A stretch of DNA of 64,000 nt from Calcarisporiella thermophila CBS 279.70 (lineage: Eukaryota; Calcarisporiellomycota), in NCBI RefSeq assembly GCF_041956535.1, contig NW_027192200.1, positions 267,477 through 331,476 on the forward strand, read 5' to 3'. The translations under genes were made by a program, and so were the position numbers. The notes under the pieces are model-generated. The model was not told the DNA's origin, did not search any database, and saw only the letters and a list, made by a program, of their open reading frames with translations. This document shows, piece by piece, positions 36,068 to 47,772 of the stretch (the stretch's first letter is position 1; every line of letters begins with the position of its first letter).

Positions 36068-38670
36068 TTTGCCCTCCCATGATGTCCCACCTCTTCAACT
36101 GTAATTGTATCTATAATGCAACTCATCTCTACCTATAAATACTTAGCATTTCTGTATTTTTTTTTCTTCATCACCGTCATTATTAATATTTATAATACTC
36201 TTCCTGGGAGGATAGGCATGATAGAGCACTTCAGCTATTTTGTTGCTTGTTCACAATATTTTGTGTGTTTTTTGTGATGTTTTTCTCTAGCATGGTTTTG
36301 TTATTTCCTTCTTTCTCTTTGCTTTTTTTTTTCTTCCTCCTTCGCACGGATGGTAATTGCTGTTACTCTTTATGCTTAGACTCTTAATATACATAAGAAG
36401 CATTTTCTTTTCCAGCTTTGGGAATCTGGGCGAGACGGTGGCCTCCACCCTAAGGGAGGGGGAGGGATCCTTTACAGTCTATAGATGTAGGACCGAATCA
36501 TGAATATAAACAAACAGGGAGTGGGGACCAAGGTAGCCATGTTTCTTGTTGGCTCTGCAGGGCTCAAATCACCTCCCAATCTCATTGAAACGAGGTTAAA
36601 CAGAGACCGACTCACTTTTCATGCAGCGAAAGGAGGGGGAGGGTGTGAGGGAGGTGTCTTCGGCTAGTTTCGGTTTTAGCCCCTTGCGAACTCAAGAGGC
36701 TGCTGGGCCTTCCATATATACACCATGTGGACATCGGTTCCGTACGGTTGAGGTTCAAAGTAATGTGGGTGAGATCATGCCAGATCGAAGAGCCGGAGTG
36801 TGGGATATTGGCCGATGTAAATGGGCCGACCGAGTGGAAAAGAAGTGAGAGGGGTACACAGCCCTTGTTTGGTTGGGCTCCTTGTTATTTCCCTCCTCTC
36901 CCTTTGCTCCCCCCCCCTCCTTCCCCTGATATCCCAGGAAGTAAAGCATGAAGAAGCATCCGCATCTCGTCGATAGAGGAGCTCTTATGATTTATCTCGG
37001 TTAAGCATTATTAAACCTAATTTCTTAACCTCAGCCGACCTATCATGTCCGCAGCTGTAGCGCCATAGTGATAGTCGCGCAATTTTGCCTAAACCGACCA
37101 AGGGGGAGCGGCCGATTTCAGAGAGAAGGGGAGGATTAGGCAAGGAAATGCACCGGAAAATGGGCAATCGTCACTTGAGCTGCTCTTGGGGAGTGGGATT
37201 GCCAGATTGAGATTTCGTGCTGCGGGAGACTGTGAATGTGCCCTCCCGTATCCCCCCAAACTCAAAGGGAAATCCGAGGGTGAGCCTTGTGATGCAAATC
37301 ACAGGTTGAAGCCTTTGTGTCCGTCGGCCACGCCTGGATGCCGGCTAATGGCGGCCTAGGTTGGCGGCGTTGTGTGATGTCATGGGGGGGGGGGGAGTGC
37401 GGGCGGGAGCCAACGATCTGAAATTTTTGCCGCAGTCTTGGACACACGCGATTAGAGCGCGGCTGGTGGTCCGTGGCGAATTTGGAGCCCATCAATTTTG
37501 CATCCGTGATTAATTAGTTTGATACAAATTCGCCATGGGCCAGGGGGTTCCTGGGCTTTTTGTGGTGAGGGCTGCGAGTCCGATGCACTCTCACCCAACC
37601 GCGTGGTACAAATTAATACCTACTGAAGTTAAACGAGGATTGATGCCATTTTTTCTTATTTTGCACGGGAGCCGCGCGCGGATGCAAGTGGTGCAGGCTG
37701 GGCGGGCCTTGGGAAGCTGCGGCCCCTAGCATCATGGGAAAAAACACGCGCAGCGCTGCCGCTCTCTTGGCCCGCCGGCGCCCGTGGGAGAAGAGCAGAA
37801 GACGCAGGGACGAGCGAGGCGCCGGAGGCAATTTAAGTATGCGCGGGATTCCCCGGCTCGAGGGAAGAGAGGGGGGAGAGAAGGGGAGGGGGGGACTTGT
37901 TAGTTGGCGCGGTGGTTACGCTTAATTAACGAAGAGAACAAGTAGGAGCGAGGCAAGGGAAATATAGCCAAGCTTATCACCTGGCAGGAGGGCGGGCCAG
38001 CACAGAGGTAGACTGGGGATTCGATTTTCGCAGCTTGCTAATGTTTGCCATGCCACAAAGCCTTCCCGAAAGAGAAACTGCGGAACTTAGCGATCGCTGA
38101 GTTTCTTGTCATCAAATAGGAAAATGAATTTAATTAGCAAACGTCACCTCGAATTGGATTGCAAAACCTTTTGTATAGGTGTCAGAAGTTGTTCTTCCTC
38201 CCTATACTGCTGCCTCCCTATCCTCTTTTCCCCCCTAAGTTTCGGTCCCCCCCCCCCCCTTTTCACTCCGCGCACTTTCTCCCTTCTAATCTTTTCCAAC
38301 TCCCTTCCGCCATTTCGATTGTGTGTGGGTTGAAGGTGTTGCATCGGCTTGTTTATGGGTTCCTTTCGCCAGTGTTCTATCGTTTCCAAAACAATATTTC
38401 CAATTCCTCACTCCACATCTCAACTTTTCCATTTTCTAATCAAAGTTTCATCTTCAAATTCCCATTTTTTCGTTCTCTCCTTCTGACCTCATTTGCTCTA
38501 GCCCTGTTCCCCTATTCTTTCACCATTGCCCCATCTCAATCTTGCTTAGTCAAGCCCACCTCCATTGGCCCCCTCTCCTCCTAGACCCCTTGCATCCCCA
38601 CTCTCGGCAAGAAGACGATTGGTAAAGAGAGCAGGCCTCTAGCGTCCATCGAACACAACACATCGCTAGC
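36068..38670. other. long intergenic region, velvet to RasGEF
   Basis: About 2.6 kb. T-rich 3' region to about 36420, then mixed sequence with no supported gene. It holds a 12-G run (37384-37395), a 13-C run (38247-38259), a TGTGAT-GCAA-ATCACA inverted repeat (37288-37303) and a long CT-rich stretch (about 38190-38580) that is probably the RasGEF promoter or leader. Confidence 0.55.
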
Positions 38671-41600
38671 ATGCTGGATCTTCGCCAGTTCTCCATACGC
38701 GAATCCACATCTGCACGCAGTTATGGCCCATCGCTACAGCATCTTCACAGCGACCCATCAGCATCTCCCCCTAACACTCCAACCCATCCAACCGGCATCG
38801 GCTCTTCAACAGTATCATCCCTAATGTCTTCTTCCGCAATGACAAACGGCTCCTCCTACCCCTCCACCACCAACTCCCGCTCGCATACCGCCATGCCCGC
38901 GGTCGGTTCAACCCTTCATCCGCAGGGTGCACGCGGCGAGAACAACCCCTCCCCGCCCCTTACCCCAACCATTCAAACTGCCGAATTTGTGCAGGCCCTA
39001 CACGACTACTCGCCGCAGCAGCCGGTTGATCCAAACTCAATGTGTCTCTCGTTTCGGCGGGGCCAGATCTTGAAGGTGCTTGGGCGAGATACCTCTGGTT
39101 GGTGGGATGGAGAGGTCGACGGACGGCGGGGATGGTTTCCAAGCAATTACGTGGGGATGATTGGGTGCACGAATGGGATGGAAGAGAATCAAACTCCCTC
39201 TGGCAGTGTAAGTAATCCGCTCTTTCTTCCTGCAGACCAAGTCGACACTTGTCTAATGTCTTCTCGATTCTTTTTCACTTCTGATATGGATGGACAGAAT
39301 TCAAATGCATCGACTCCAAAACTCACCGACAAAAAGAAGTCCGACGAAAACATGTCCTCTGATCGCACTAGCGTGGCCCTATCCAGCTCCACCGACGCTC
39401 CCTCCCCCACCGCCTCTGCCCCCACGGCCGGGAGCACGAACTGGGATTCCCTGGCAAATGAAGTCGTCCACAGCGTATCCCTTCTCGTCACCGCCGTCAA
39501 GCTTGGCATCTTCTCCCAGCTCCAACTGCTTGTGCGGCAGGTGATCGGGGCAGTACGAGCGCTCCTGGATGGAGCCGGGGCCGTCAAAGGCACTAGCCAA
39601 GTTTTAAAACAATTCCCTGCGCTCGGCAAAGAGCGCAAGCAGCTTATGGACGCACTCGGATCACTGGTGGTGCTCTGCCGCACTATTGTGGCCGCCGCTG
39701 ACAACTCGCCGGCTCCGCTGGAGAAGGTGGAGAAGGCGGCCTCGCAGGTGATCGATAGCGTCAAAGCATTTGTTGCGTCCGCCAAAAATGTTCCGGTGAA
39801 TAAGAAACAACCGCAGCCACAACCGCAACTGCAACCGCAACCGCAATCGCAATCGCAACCGCAGTCGCAGTCGCAGTCACAGCAGCAACAACAGCAACAG
39901 CAACAAACACCGCCGTTGTCTAGCTCTTCGGTCGAAGAGAGCGGCCAGAGTGGAGAAAAGGGGGATCGAAGATCCAATCTCTCCACGGCATCGAGTAATT
40001 CCTCGCGGCCCATTTCCAGCACCTTTGACGCCAACGCCCCCGCTTATTCCACGAAGAACATCCTCTCCGAGCACCACGATAAAATCCTTTCCCATATCGC
40101 CACCCTTATTATTCACGTGCGTACCTCGCTCAGAGATCCGGCGTCGGCGGCTGAAATGATCCAGCTCACTCGCGACACGGTCAACCATGTGCGTGGCCTA
40201 CTCGCCGTGGTGGAGAACGTCATATCCCTTCTCGGCCTCGAGCGGCGTGTTCGTGATCCTGCCCACCGCTCCGTGCTTGCCTCGAGAGACGCCCTCTATT
40301 CCGCCGTGACAAATTTGGTGACGGCCGCGCGAGCAAGCTCCTTCAGCACGGTAGAAGCCAGCAAGAAGCGCAGCAGCGAAACGGGCTCTGAAAACTCGTA
40401 TGCGGCCGAGTCGGCGGCCGGATCGGATACCGAGGAGGACCAGGATGAGGCAGAGGAACAGGACGAGCGCGACCATCTCCTGACGAGTTGCACCGGGGTG
40501 GTGCGCGCCGTCGGCGAGGTGGTTGCGGCCACGGCAGCATGCTTGGATCCGCCCGCGTCCGGCGAACGACCCGGTTCCCCCGGGAGTGTCATGGGTGACA
40601 GCATCCGGGGCTCCGTGGGGAGCGAGCTTGGAAAGGAGCAACACGGCGGAGCAAAACCGCAAACTGGATTGCGACGGAAACATACCCTCAGCTTCCTCGG
40701 GCGGAAGGCCACCAGTTTAAATTGCTTGCACGAGAGGTACCTCCGGGACGCTTCCATGTTGGACGCAAAGAAATCCACGTCCGATACAACCGGCCTCGGC
40801 ATCGTCATTTCGAATCGAAATTTCAGGAGAAGCCAGAGCGACTCGGCCGAAGACCCAGCTATCACCTCCATCGCCACCACCACCACCACCACCACCACCA
40901 CCACTTCTTCCTCCTCCGCCGCCTCCACCTCCACCACTACCTCATCCAACACGGCCTCGTCTGCCACATCAATAAGCTCGAGTGGGCAACCTAGTCCTAC
41001 TGTCGAGGAGCCGGCCACTCCAACAAGACCCTCGACCCCCGGGTCGCCTTCCCTACGTCGATCGCCTAAGATCAATCGAATGTCGAACGTCAACCCCCCG
41101 TCCATCCGCACTCGCTCATTCAGCCTGAGTGGTACGGCCACGGCCGATTCCGAGAAACGGATGCGAATGACTCGGGCTGGGGCTACTCCTGCAGCCTCGG
41201 CGGCCCCCGCCTTGGCCACGCAAGAACGCCCCCCGCCTCTACCCTCCTCCGCACGGCAAGCCGGTAATCGTTCGCCGAAATCGTACCACCGGGACAGTAA
41301 GTCTCGACGTGCCGAGGAGCACAGCTTCAGCATTCAACCCCCTCCTCCCCCCAACTCAGTCGACCGCCGCCAGTCCCAGCCCACTCCCGCCGTCTCGCAC
41401 AACGCCATTAAGATGCGAAGCCCCCTCACTCCCACCGAAATGACACCTCCCGCGTATCCCATGATGCGCGCCTACTCCGACATGTCGGCCTCTGAGACCC
41501 ATTTATTGAAGGCCGCCCATGCAAGAAGTAGTATCGCCGGTGAGCGGGCTGAATCTAATCCCAACTGGTTCCTACAGCATCAGCATGAGAAAGATGTGAT

Positions 41601-43180
41601 GTTCAATGCGGAAGGGCAGATATACGCTGGGAGTCTGGAGGCTCTTGTGGAGCGCTTGACGCTGCACGACGCTCGGCCAGGTACGATCTGGTTTTGCACC
41701 TATTCCTTTGCATGGTTCTCTGGACTAACCTATCTGTTTCCATTTTACCATCGACTGTGAACAGATCCTCTTTATACCGATGCCTTCATGCTCACCTTCC
41801 GCCTCTTCACTACGCCCACCAAATTTGCAGACCAGTTGTTGGAGCGATTTCTTATTCAGCCGCCCGGGCATTTATCCACTGAGGAGCTGAAAACTTGGAA
41901 ACAGCGCGTTTTGGTCCCTGTTCGGTTAAGGTGACTACCCAGATAGATCTGGTACACTTGTCCAGTACTAACCCTCCCCCCTCCACTCTTCTCCCTTTCC
42001 CTCTGGTTTCTCTAGAGTGTATAATATTTTCAAGACCTGGCTGGAATCCTATTGGGAAGCGAAGCAAGACCATGAGGTCTTGGCTCGCGTCAGCGAGTGG
42101 GCCAACGGTCTCGCCGGCGCAGAGGGTTTGCCTTCCAGCGCGAATGTCCGCATGGCCGAACTTATTCGCAAGAAGCAGGAAAATCTCCAAACCCTGCGGC
42201 AGCGTTTTACCATGTCTCGCCGCATGTCCGTCGACCGGATGGACACCCCCCCTCTCTTCACGCGCATGAACAGCGGAGGCAAGGACACGGACGACGAGCC
42301 CCCACCCCCCGTGATTAGCAAGTCCCTCGCGAATGCCTTGCGAGAGGACCGGTCGGGCATCGCCCTCGTCGATTTTGAGGCGCTCGAGCTAGCGCGTCAG
42401 CTGACGGTGCTGGAGAGCAAGGTGTACTGCGGCATCCGACCCAACGAGCTGGTGGGCCGCGAGTTCTCCCGCGGCGAGTCCAATGTGCGCCAGATGACGC
42501 AGCTGAGCACGGGCATCACCGCCTTTGTCGCCGCCAGTGTGGTGAGCGAGGATGATGTGCGGAAGCGTGCCGCCCTGCTCAAGTTCTGGATCAAGGTTGG
42601 AGAGCGCCTCATGACCCTGAACAACTTCAACTCGCTGATGGCGGTGGTGTGCGCGCTGAACTCATCGACCCTCGGCCGCCTGCGCAAGACCTGGGAGCTC
42701 GTCTCCGCAAAGCATCGCGCTATTCTTGAGCAGCTTCGCAAGGCGACCGATCACTCGCGCAACCACGCCGAATACCGCTCGCGCCTGAAAAATCTCGTGC
42801 CGCCGTGCCTCCCCTTCCTGGGGGTGTATCTCTCCGACCTCACCTTCATCCACGAGGGAAACCCGGCGTACCGGGCCTCCCCCCATACCCAACGCCAACT
42901 CATCAACTTCGACAAGTACATGAAGACGGCACGCATTGTGCAGGAGGTTCAGCGCTTCCAGCGGCCGTATCCACTGGTGGAACTTGCCGAGGTCCAGACC
43001 TACCTTTGGGAGCAGATCGAGGCGGCCAGATCCAGGGACGAGATGGATTTGTACCGCCGAAGCCTGGTGATCGAGCCCCGAGAGGAGCAGCAGCACGAGG
43101 GGCAGGAGCACGTCGCCATCACCAAAGGCCTCTCGGATCTGCTACGATTCAACGGGGGGGCCCGCAAGGGCTCCCAATAG
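38671..43180 (+). CDS. CDC25: Ras guanine-nucleotide exchange factor (Cdc25 type)
   Basis: Activates Ras by exchanging GDP for GTP, upstream of cAMP signalling in fungi. Four exons: 38671-39207, 39298-41680, 41765-41930, 42016-43180; 1416 residues. An N-terminal SH3 (about 110-170) has VQALHDYSPQQ, GWWDGEVDGRRGWFPSNYV. A helical middle contains VVHSVSLLVTAVKLGIFSQL. Long low-complexity parts follow, with poly-Gln/Pro (about 350-384) and poly-Thr from CCA/ACC repeats. REM starts near 946 (TDAFMLTFRLFTTPTKFADQ). RasGEF covers about 1150-1390 (KFWIKVGERLMTLNNFNSL, LPFLGVYLSDLTFIHEGNP, INFDKYMKTARIVQEVQRF). The 90-base first intron is in frame and free of stops. SH3-REM-RasGEF order is that of fungal Cdc25. 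Confidence 0.95.
39814..39909 (+). repeat. CAR/CCR triplet tract coding poly-Gln/Pro
   Basis: Mixed CAA/CAG/CCG triplets encode a QP/QS stretch ending in a pure run of nine Gln. It is a likely site of length variation between strains. Confidence 0.75.
40873..40904 (+). repeat. ACC triplet run coding poly-Thr
   Basis: About ten ACC codons in a row within the RasGEF gene, followed by Ser/Ala-rich triplets. Confidence 0.75.
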
Positions 43181-43831
43181 TACCCTGCTCGCCTCCTTTG
43201 TTTTTGGGTCGCCCACGCGTCCCTCAAAAATTCTTCATGGTTCTCTTTGCATTTTTCTTTTCTTCCTTTTTCTCCCCTCTACTTTATTCCTCCCCTCCCC
43301 CTCTCCCCTACTTTCGTTTTTTTTTTCATGTTTGTTTATTTCTTCGTTCGCTTATACATAACTTATAAGATAGTGTAAAAATTGGCTATGTTTTATTATT
43401 CTTATTATTCTTATTATTCTTATTGCCTTCTACTATTCTATACGGATCGCTTTTGCTAATCTATCTGTACATTTCCTTCGTCATTAGTCGTCTTTCAAGG
43501 GGTCATGTGATAAAAGAGCTTTCCTTGTTTTATATTCACACCTATGTCATCCACCTAGTTAATGGAGAGGCAAGATAATGAGTATGGTATGTCATAAAAT
43601 GGATAAGCAATCCAATAAAATGATCATGGAATAAAACCGTGCTTCCAAAACGATCTTATACGGCCATGATGTAACCCTGGGTGGAGTCAGGAGAAGAGCC
43701 AAGGGAGGCTTAGGGATAGGTTGTTGCTTCGCTCGAATTTTCCGAGGATTTCTTTCAACCTAACCTAGACTCTCGGGAGGTGCCACCATTTCAGAGAAAG
43801 CGCAAGTCTCGCTTAATAGCGGAGCGATTCA
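43181..43831. other. tandem spacer, RasGEF to MsrB
   Basis: About 650 bases. The first half is a T/C-rich 3' region with a TTATTATTC minisatellite (about 43393-43424); AATAAAA motifs lie near 43613 and 43632. No gene seen. Confidence 0.6.
43393..43424 (+). repeat. TTATTATTC short tandem repeat
   Basis: Three and a half copies of a 9-base unit in the 3' region of the RasGEF gene. No coding or structural role is apparent. Confidence 0.7.
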
Positions 43832-44580
43832 ATGCAACGCGGCTTGCTTCGGTATTTTCTCCTCCATCAGACGCGCCGACATTTTCCAACCCATTTTCGT
43901 AGGATGAGCAGTCAGTTCCAGAAATCAGATGCAGAGTGGCAAGCCATTCTCACTCCAGAACAATTCCGCATTCTGCGGTTGAAAGGAACCGAGCCAGCAG
44001 GCAGTGGCGAATACAACAAATTCAACAAAAAAGGTAGGGGATAAGGGGGAGAGAAGAAAACAGATCGAGAAAATGAGAGAGAGAGTATGGGAATGCGTGT
44101 TTGTGCATGTCGAAGAACATCTGGATTTGCAAAAGAATTTTCTAAATCCATCAACTGCTCTGCTTTCCAGGTGTGTACGGGTGTGCGGGTTGTGGAACGC
44201 CTCTATATACATCGAGCACGAAGTTTGATAGCGGCTGTGGATGGTAAATAGCTCAGTGTTTCATGTTGGCTCGAATCTTTGGTATTCAACCAGGAATTCC
44301 TAATTCATAATTGTAAAGGCCGGCATTCTTCGACTGCATTCCCGGCGCTGTCAATCGCCATGAAGATCGATCGTATGGAATGAATCGCATAGAGATCACT
44401 TGTGCTGCCTGTGGCGGGCATCTTGGCCACGTCTTTAAAGGTGCTGTGGAGGCAGGATCTTCTATTGTCCTAGCTCTTGACTGAAATATTCTGTATCTTA
44501 TAGGAGAAGGCTTCAAAACCCCCACCGACGAACGCCATTGTGTGAATAGTATCAGTCTGAAGTTCCATGAAGACAAATAG
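43832..44580 (+). CDS. MSRB: peptide-methionine (R)-S-oxide reductase, MsrB
   Basis: Repairs methionine-R-sulfoxide in proteins using thioredoxin. Four exons: 43832-44033, 44171-44243, 44319-44440, 44504-44580; 157 residues. Zinc cysteines are complete: Cys72/Cys75 (CAGC) and Cys120/Cys123 (CAAC). The catalytic Cys145 lies in RHCVNS. Other signatures are [27 protein letters not shown] and [11 protein letters not shown]. Residues 1-24 are Arg-rich without acidic residues, as in a mitochondrial presequence; a second Met at 25 starts the usual enzyme. The gene may thus give mitochondrial and cytosolic forms. All splice phases agree. Confidence 0.96.
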
Positions 44581-44723
44581 TCGTATCATTGAGGCGAAGA
44601 TTTGCTTCCCCCTTTTCTAAAATACATTGAACCAATACATTGATACGTGTTTAAATTTATTATTATATTTTTAAATGGCTGTGTGTAAACTATTTACAAA
44701 TTTATTTAACTCTCTCCCTCTGG

Positions 44724-45298
44724 TCACGAATGCTCTCCCGGAACCGTGTATTGCTCTGGCACAAAATAATATGCGTTTTCCATGTCGGCAATGGCCATTT
44801 CAAGCTCGTCCCGTATGGAGCTTAATCGCGATTTGATATGAGATTTCTTGGCGCTCAGCGCCTCGACACGTTTCTGGGCAGAGTTGACCCAGGTGTGTGT
44901 ATCGTTCAGGAGGAATGATTGCTTGAGTTCGGCAATGAGAGAGAGAAGCGATTCGACCGAATTCACCTAACAATGGGGAAGAGAAGTTGTGAAGGAATAT
45001 GGCTTAGAAGAGTAGACGTTTTGAAAAAATAGTTACAATGCTTGCTGCACGGCACTCTACTTGGTACGCCTCTTGGGAGATTTTGAATCTGTCCTTATTC
45101 TCGATCTAGACACAACAAATAAGCGAACAAGAGTTACTAAGGCTTGCGCAGTAAGATGGTGGGGAATGGAGTTACCCCTGAAACGCGAATGATATCCGCA
45201 AATGCCTCGGCCAGCTGATCTACATTCTCATCGATGCGTTTGTGGTAGCTCTCTTCCACGAGATTCTTTTGCGATGAGATCTGCTTTGGAGCCTGCAT
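44724..45298 (-). CDS. MED22: Mediator subunit 22 (Med22/Surf5)
   Basis: Head-module subunit of Mediator, pairing with Med11. Three exons: 45298-45176, 45105-45037, 44966-44724; 144 residues. The family pattern is clear: LVEESYHKRIDENVDQLAEA (human LLQSYNKRLKDDIKSI), ISQEAYQVECRAASIVNSVE and LLSLIAELKQSFLLND (human LMKLVSDLKQFLILND), then a coiled coil ending in AYYF. It is short like fungal Med22 and lacks the animal C-terminal tail. It converges on MsrB at its 3' end and is divergent from Prp31 with 145 bases between start codons. Confidence 0.9.
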
Positions 45299-45443
45299 TT
45301 CTGCCCAGCACTGTAAGAGAGAGATCTATTTCTCTTCGCACCTCTATTCAAAGAACATCGCTGCTGTGCCACTTTATATTAATTTGAAATATCACTTTGG
45401 TCAAAGTTGATCTGAAAATCAGTCAACTGAATCCTCTACCAAC

Positions 45444-47297
45444 ATGTCCCTCGCCGACGAGCTTTTGGCCGATCTTGATTCTTTCGAAGAGGAAGCTCAG
45501 GGAGCGGAGGGCTATGATGAGGGGTACGATCACATGGAATCGGAACAGATCGCTGCCAATGGAGATCGAATGGACGAAGATCAGCCAGAAGCTGACGTTA
45601 ACATGGAGCACTCATCGCACGAGGAAATCGAGCAAATGATGCTTGCCAAGGTCAACGACGTAAAGTCCGTTGCCAAGTTGTTAGGGAGTAAGAGCTTTAA
45701 AGAGGTGCTAAAGGTAAGATTCTGCGCTTTGTCTACCCTGATCCTAAGCTCCTACTGATCTCCCCTTAATTCCTTTAGAAAATCGAACATTATAAAGCAG
45801 AACAGCGCAACGTCACGCACATAAGCGGGCCGGTGGAGGAGGATCCAGAGTACAAGCTAATCGTGCAAGCAAACGAATTAACAGTGAACATTGACCACGA
45901 AATTGCACTCGTACACAAGGTAATTGTCTCCTTCCTCTAAAAGCTTGGGTTGTAAGGCTTTATTCACCATTTCTCCTACAGTTCATTCGTGATCACTACG
46001 CATCCAAATTCCCGGAACTTGAGGGGTTGGTGACCAACCCGATCGAATATGCCCGAACCGTCAGAGCAATCAAAAACGAAAGTGACTTGGCGTCGATTGA
46101 CCTCCACTCCATTCTTCCCCCCTCTACCGTCATGATCGTCTCAGTGACCGCAACTACCACAAATGGCATCCCCTTGTCAGAGGAGCAACTGAAAATTGTA
46201 ATCGAGGCATGTGACATGCTCCTTGCTTTAGACGCTGCAAAACAAATGGTAGAACGCCTCACCTTATTTTCCATCTCCTTCTTGTAGTGGTGACCTCTTT
46301 ATTTTTTTTGGACATACAGATTATGGAATACGTCGCATCTCGCATGTCTCTTATCGCCCCCAACTTGACAGCGGTCGTCGGCAGCACTACGGCTGCCCGA
46401 CTTCTAGGTGCAGCCGGAGGGCTCACGGCGCTCACCAAGATGCCAGCATGCAATGTGCAAGTTCTTGGAGCACAGAAGAAAGTCTCGACTGGCTTCTCAA
46501 GTGTGACCATGAAACAGCATGCCGGCTTCATTTACTACTCCGAGATTTGCATGCAGGCACCCCCCGATTTGCGGATGAAAATGCAGAAGATGTTGGCCGC
46601 CAAGTGTGTACTTGCTGCACGGATTGATCGCGTTCACGAGAGCAAGAACGGTGCCCAGGGGCGTAAAATGCGCGAGGACATCGAGCAAAAATTGGAGAAG
46701 TTGACAGAGCCTCCGCCCAAAAAAGATGTCAAAGCTCTTCCGGTACCAGACGAGGGACCAAGAAAAAGGAGAGGTGGTAGAAGGCAAGTGTCTGATTCTG
46801 GATGAGCTTTATTTTTTTTTATTGCGTTGAGCACATGCTGAGCCTTCTCATTTCCTTTCTTAGGGTCCGGAAACAGAAGGAAGCATACGCGATGACCGAT
46901 CTACGGAGAGCACAGAACCGGATGGCCTTTGGAGTGGCCGAGGATGAAGCTTCCGCTTTCGAAGATAGCAAGGGACTTGGGCTTATTGGAAATCAAGTGG
47001 GCAAAATCAGGGGATCAGGAATTGATCTGCGAACCAAAGGTGATTATTTCTCTCCTTTCCTTACGCCTACTACACGAATATTGACTGACGATGTGTTTTA
47101 CTATAGCCAAAGTTCCCAAGAAAAAGCAGTGGACCTCCTCCAGCAATGTATCTGGCCTCTCCACCTCCATCACCTTTACCCCTGTGCAGGGAATGGAGTT
47201 CGTGGATCCTACCGCCGCAGCCGAGAAAATAAAGAAGGCCAACGACCGATACTTTAGCGGCGGATCCTATTTAAAGGTGGGGAAAAAGCCGGAGTAG
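45444..47297 (+). CDS. PRP31: U4/U6 snRNP protein Prp31
   Basis: Binds the 15.5K-U4 snRNA complex and holds the tri-snRNP together. Six exons: 45444-45713, 45779-45919, 45982-46248, 46320-46783, 46864-47039, 47107-47297; 502 residues (human 499). The acidic N-terminus is followed by the NOSIC and Nop domains: FPELEGLVTNPIEYARTVRA, PNLTAVVGSTTAARLLGAAG, GGLTALTKMPACNVQVLG and GFIYYSEICMQAPPDLRMK. The C-terminal Prp31 region has LRRAQNRMAFG and SGLSTSITFTPVQGMEFVDP. The fourth intron begins with GC instead of GT (46784, GCAAGT), which is needed to keep RRGGRRVRKQKEAY in frame. The start codon lies 145 bases from that of Med22. Confidence 0.97.
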
Positions 47298-47772
47298 TTT
47301 TGTATATTTCATCTTATTTTTTCTACTGTCTCCTTTTCTCTCAAACTATGTAATCGAGTCTTTTTCTTTTGTTATTTTTCAAAACATTTCCAAATATGAC
47401 CACCGCCATTTAGTCAATTCTCTCACCAAACTCTCAATACATCGAGCCAAAGCCGTTTGACATTATTTCAGCCCACAAATCCTGCAAAATTCGGGAAAAA
47501 TAGAGTAAGCCCAAACAATTTAAGGTTTATTTATCTCGGGTAGATTTCGCGAGATTCTTCGGCTCCTCTTGAGTTAAACCAACTCTAGTTAATCCTGGCA
47601 AATGATCAAGGATAAGAAATGATGTTAAATAATACTCCATAAATGGTGATAGAATAGGCGAGTGGAAAGAAATGAAAAAATTCGTATTGGGTTAGGGCGG
47701 ACGTATTACAGATATGAGAACCCGAAGAGGAAGAAGGGAAGAGCGGGAAAGAGAGGGAAAAGGGCCTGACGG
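47298..47772. other. convergent 3' regions, Prp31 / GalT
   Basis: About 475 bases of AT-rich sequence. Nothing beyond untranslated tails is seen. Confidence 0.6.

Noticed and set aside
38159-38584. 141-residue frame before the RasGEF
   Set aside because: It is a translation of a CT-rich promoter tract (Phe/Ser/Pro/Leu only).
40296-41333. 345-residue minus-strand frame opposite the RasGEF
   Set aside because: Antisense shadow of low-complexity RasGEF sequence; poly-Val arises from the ACC repeat.
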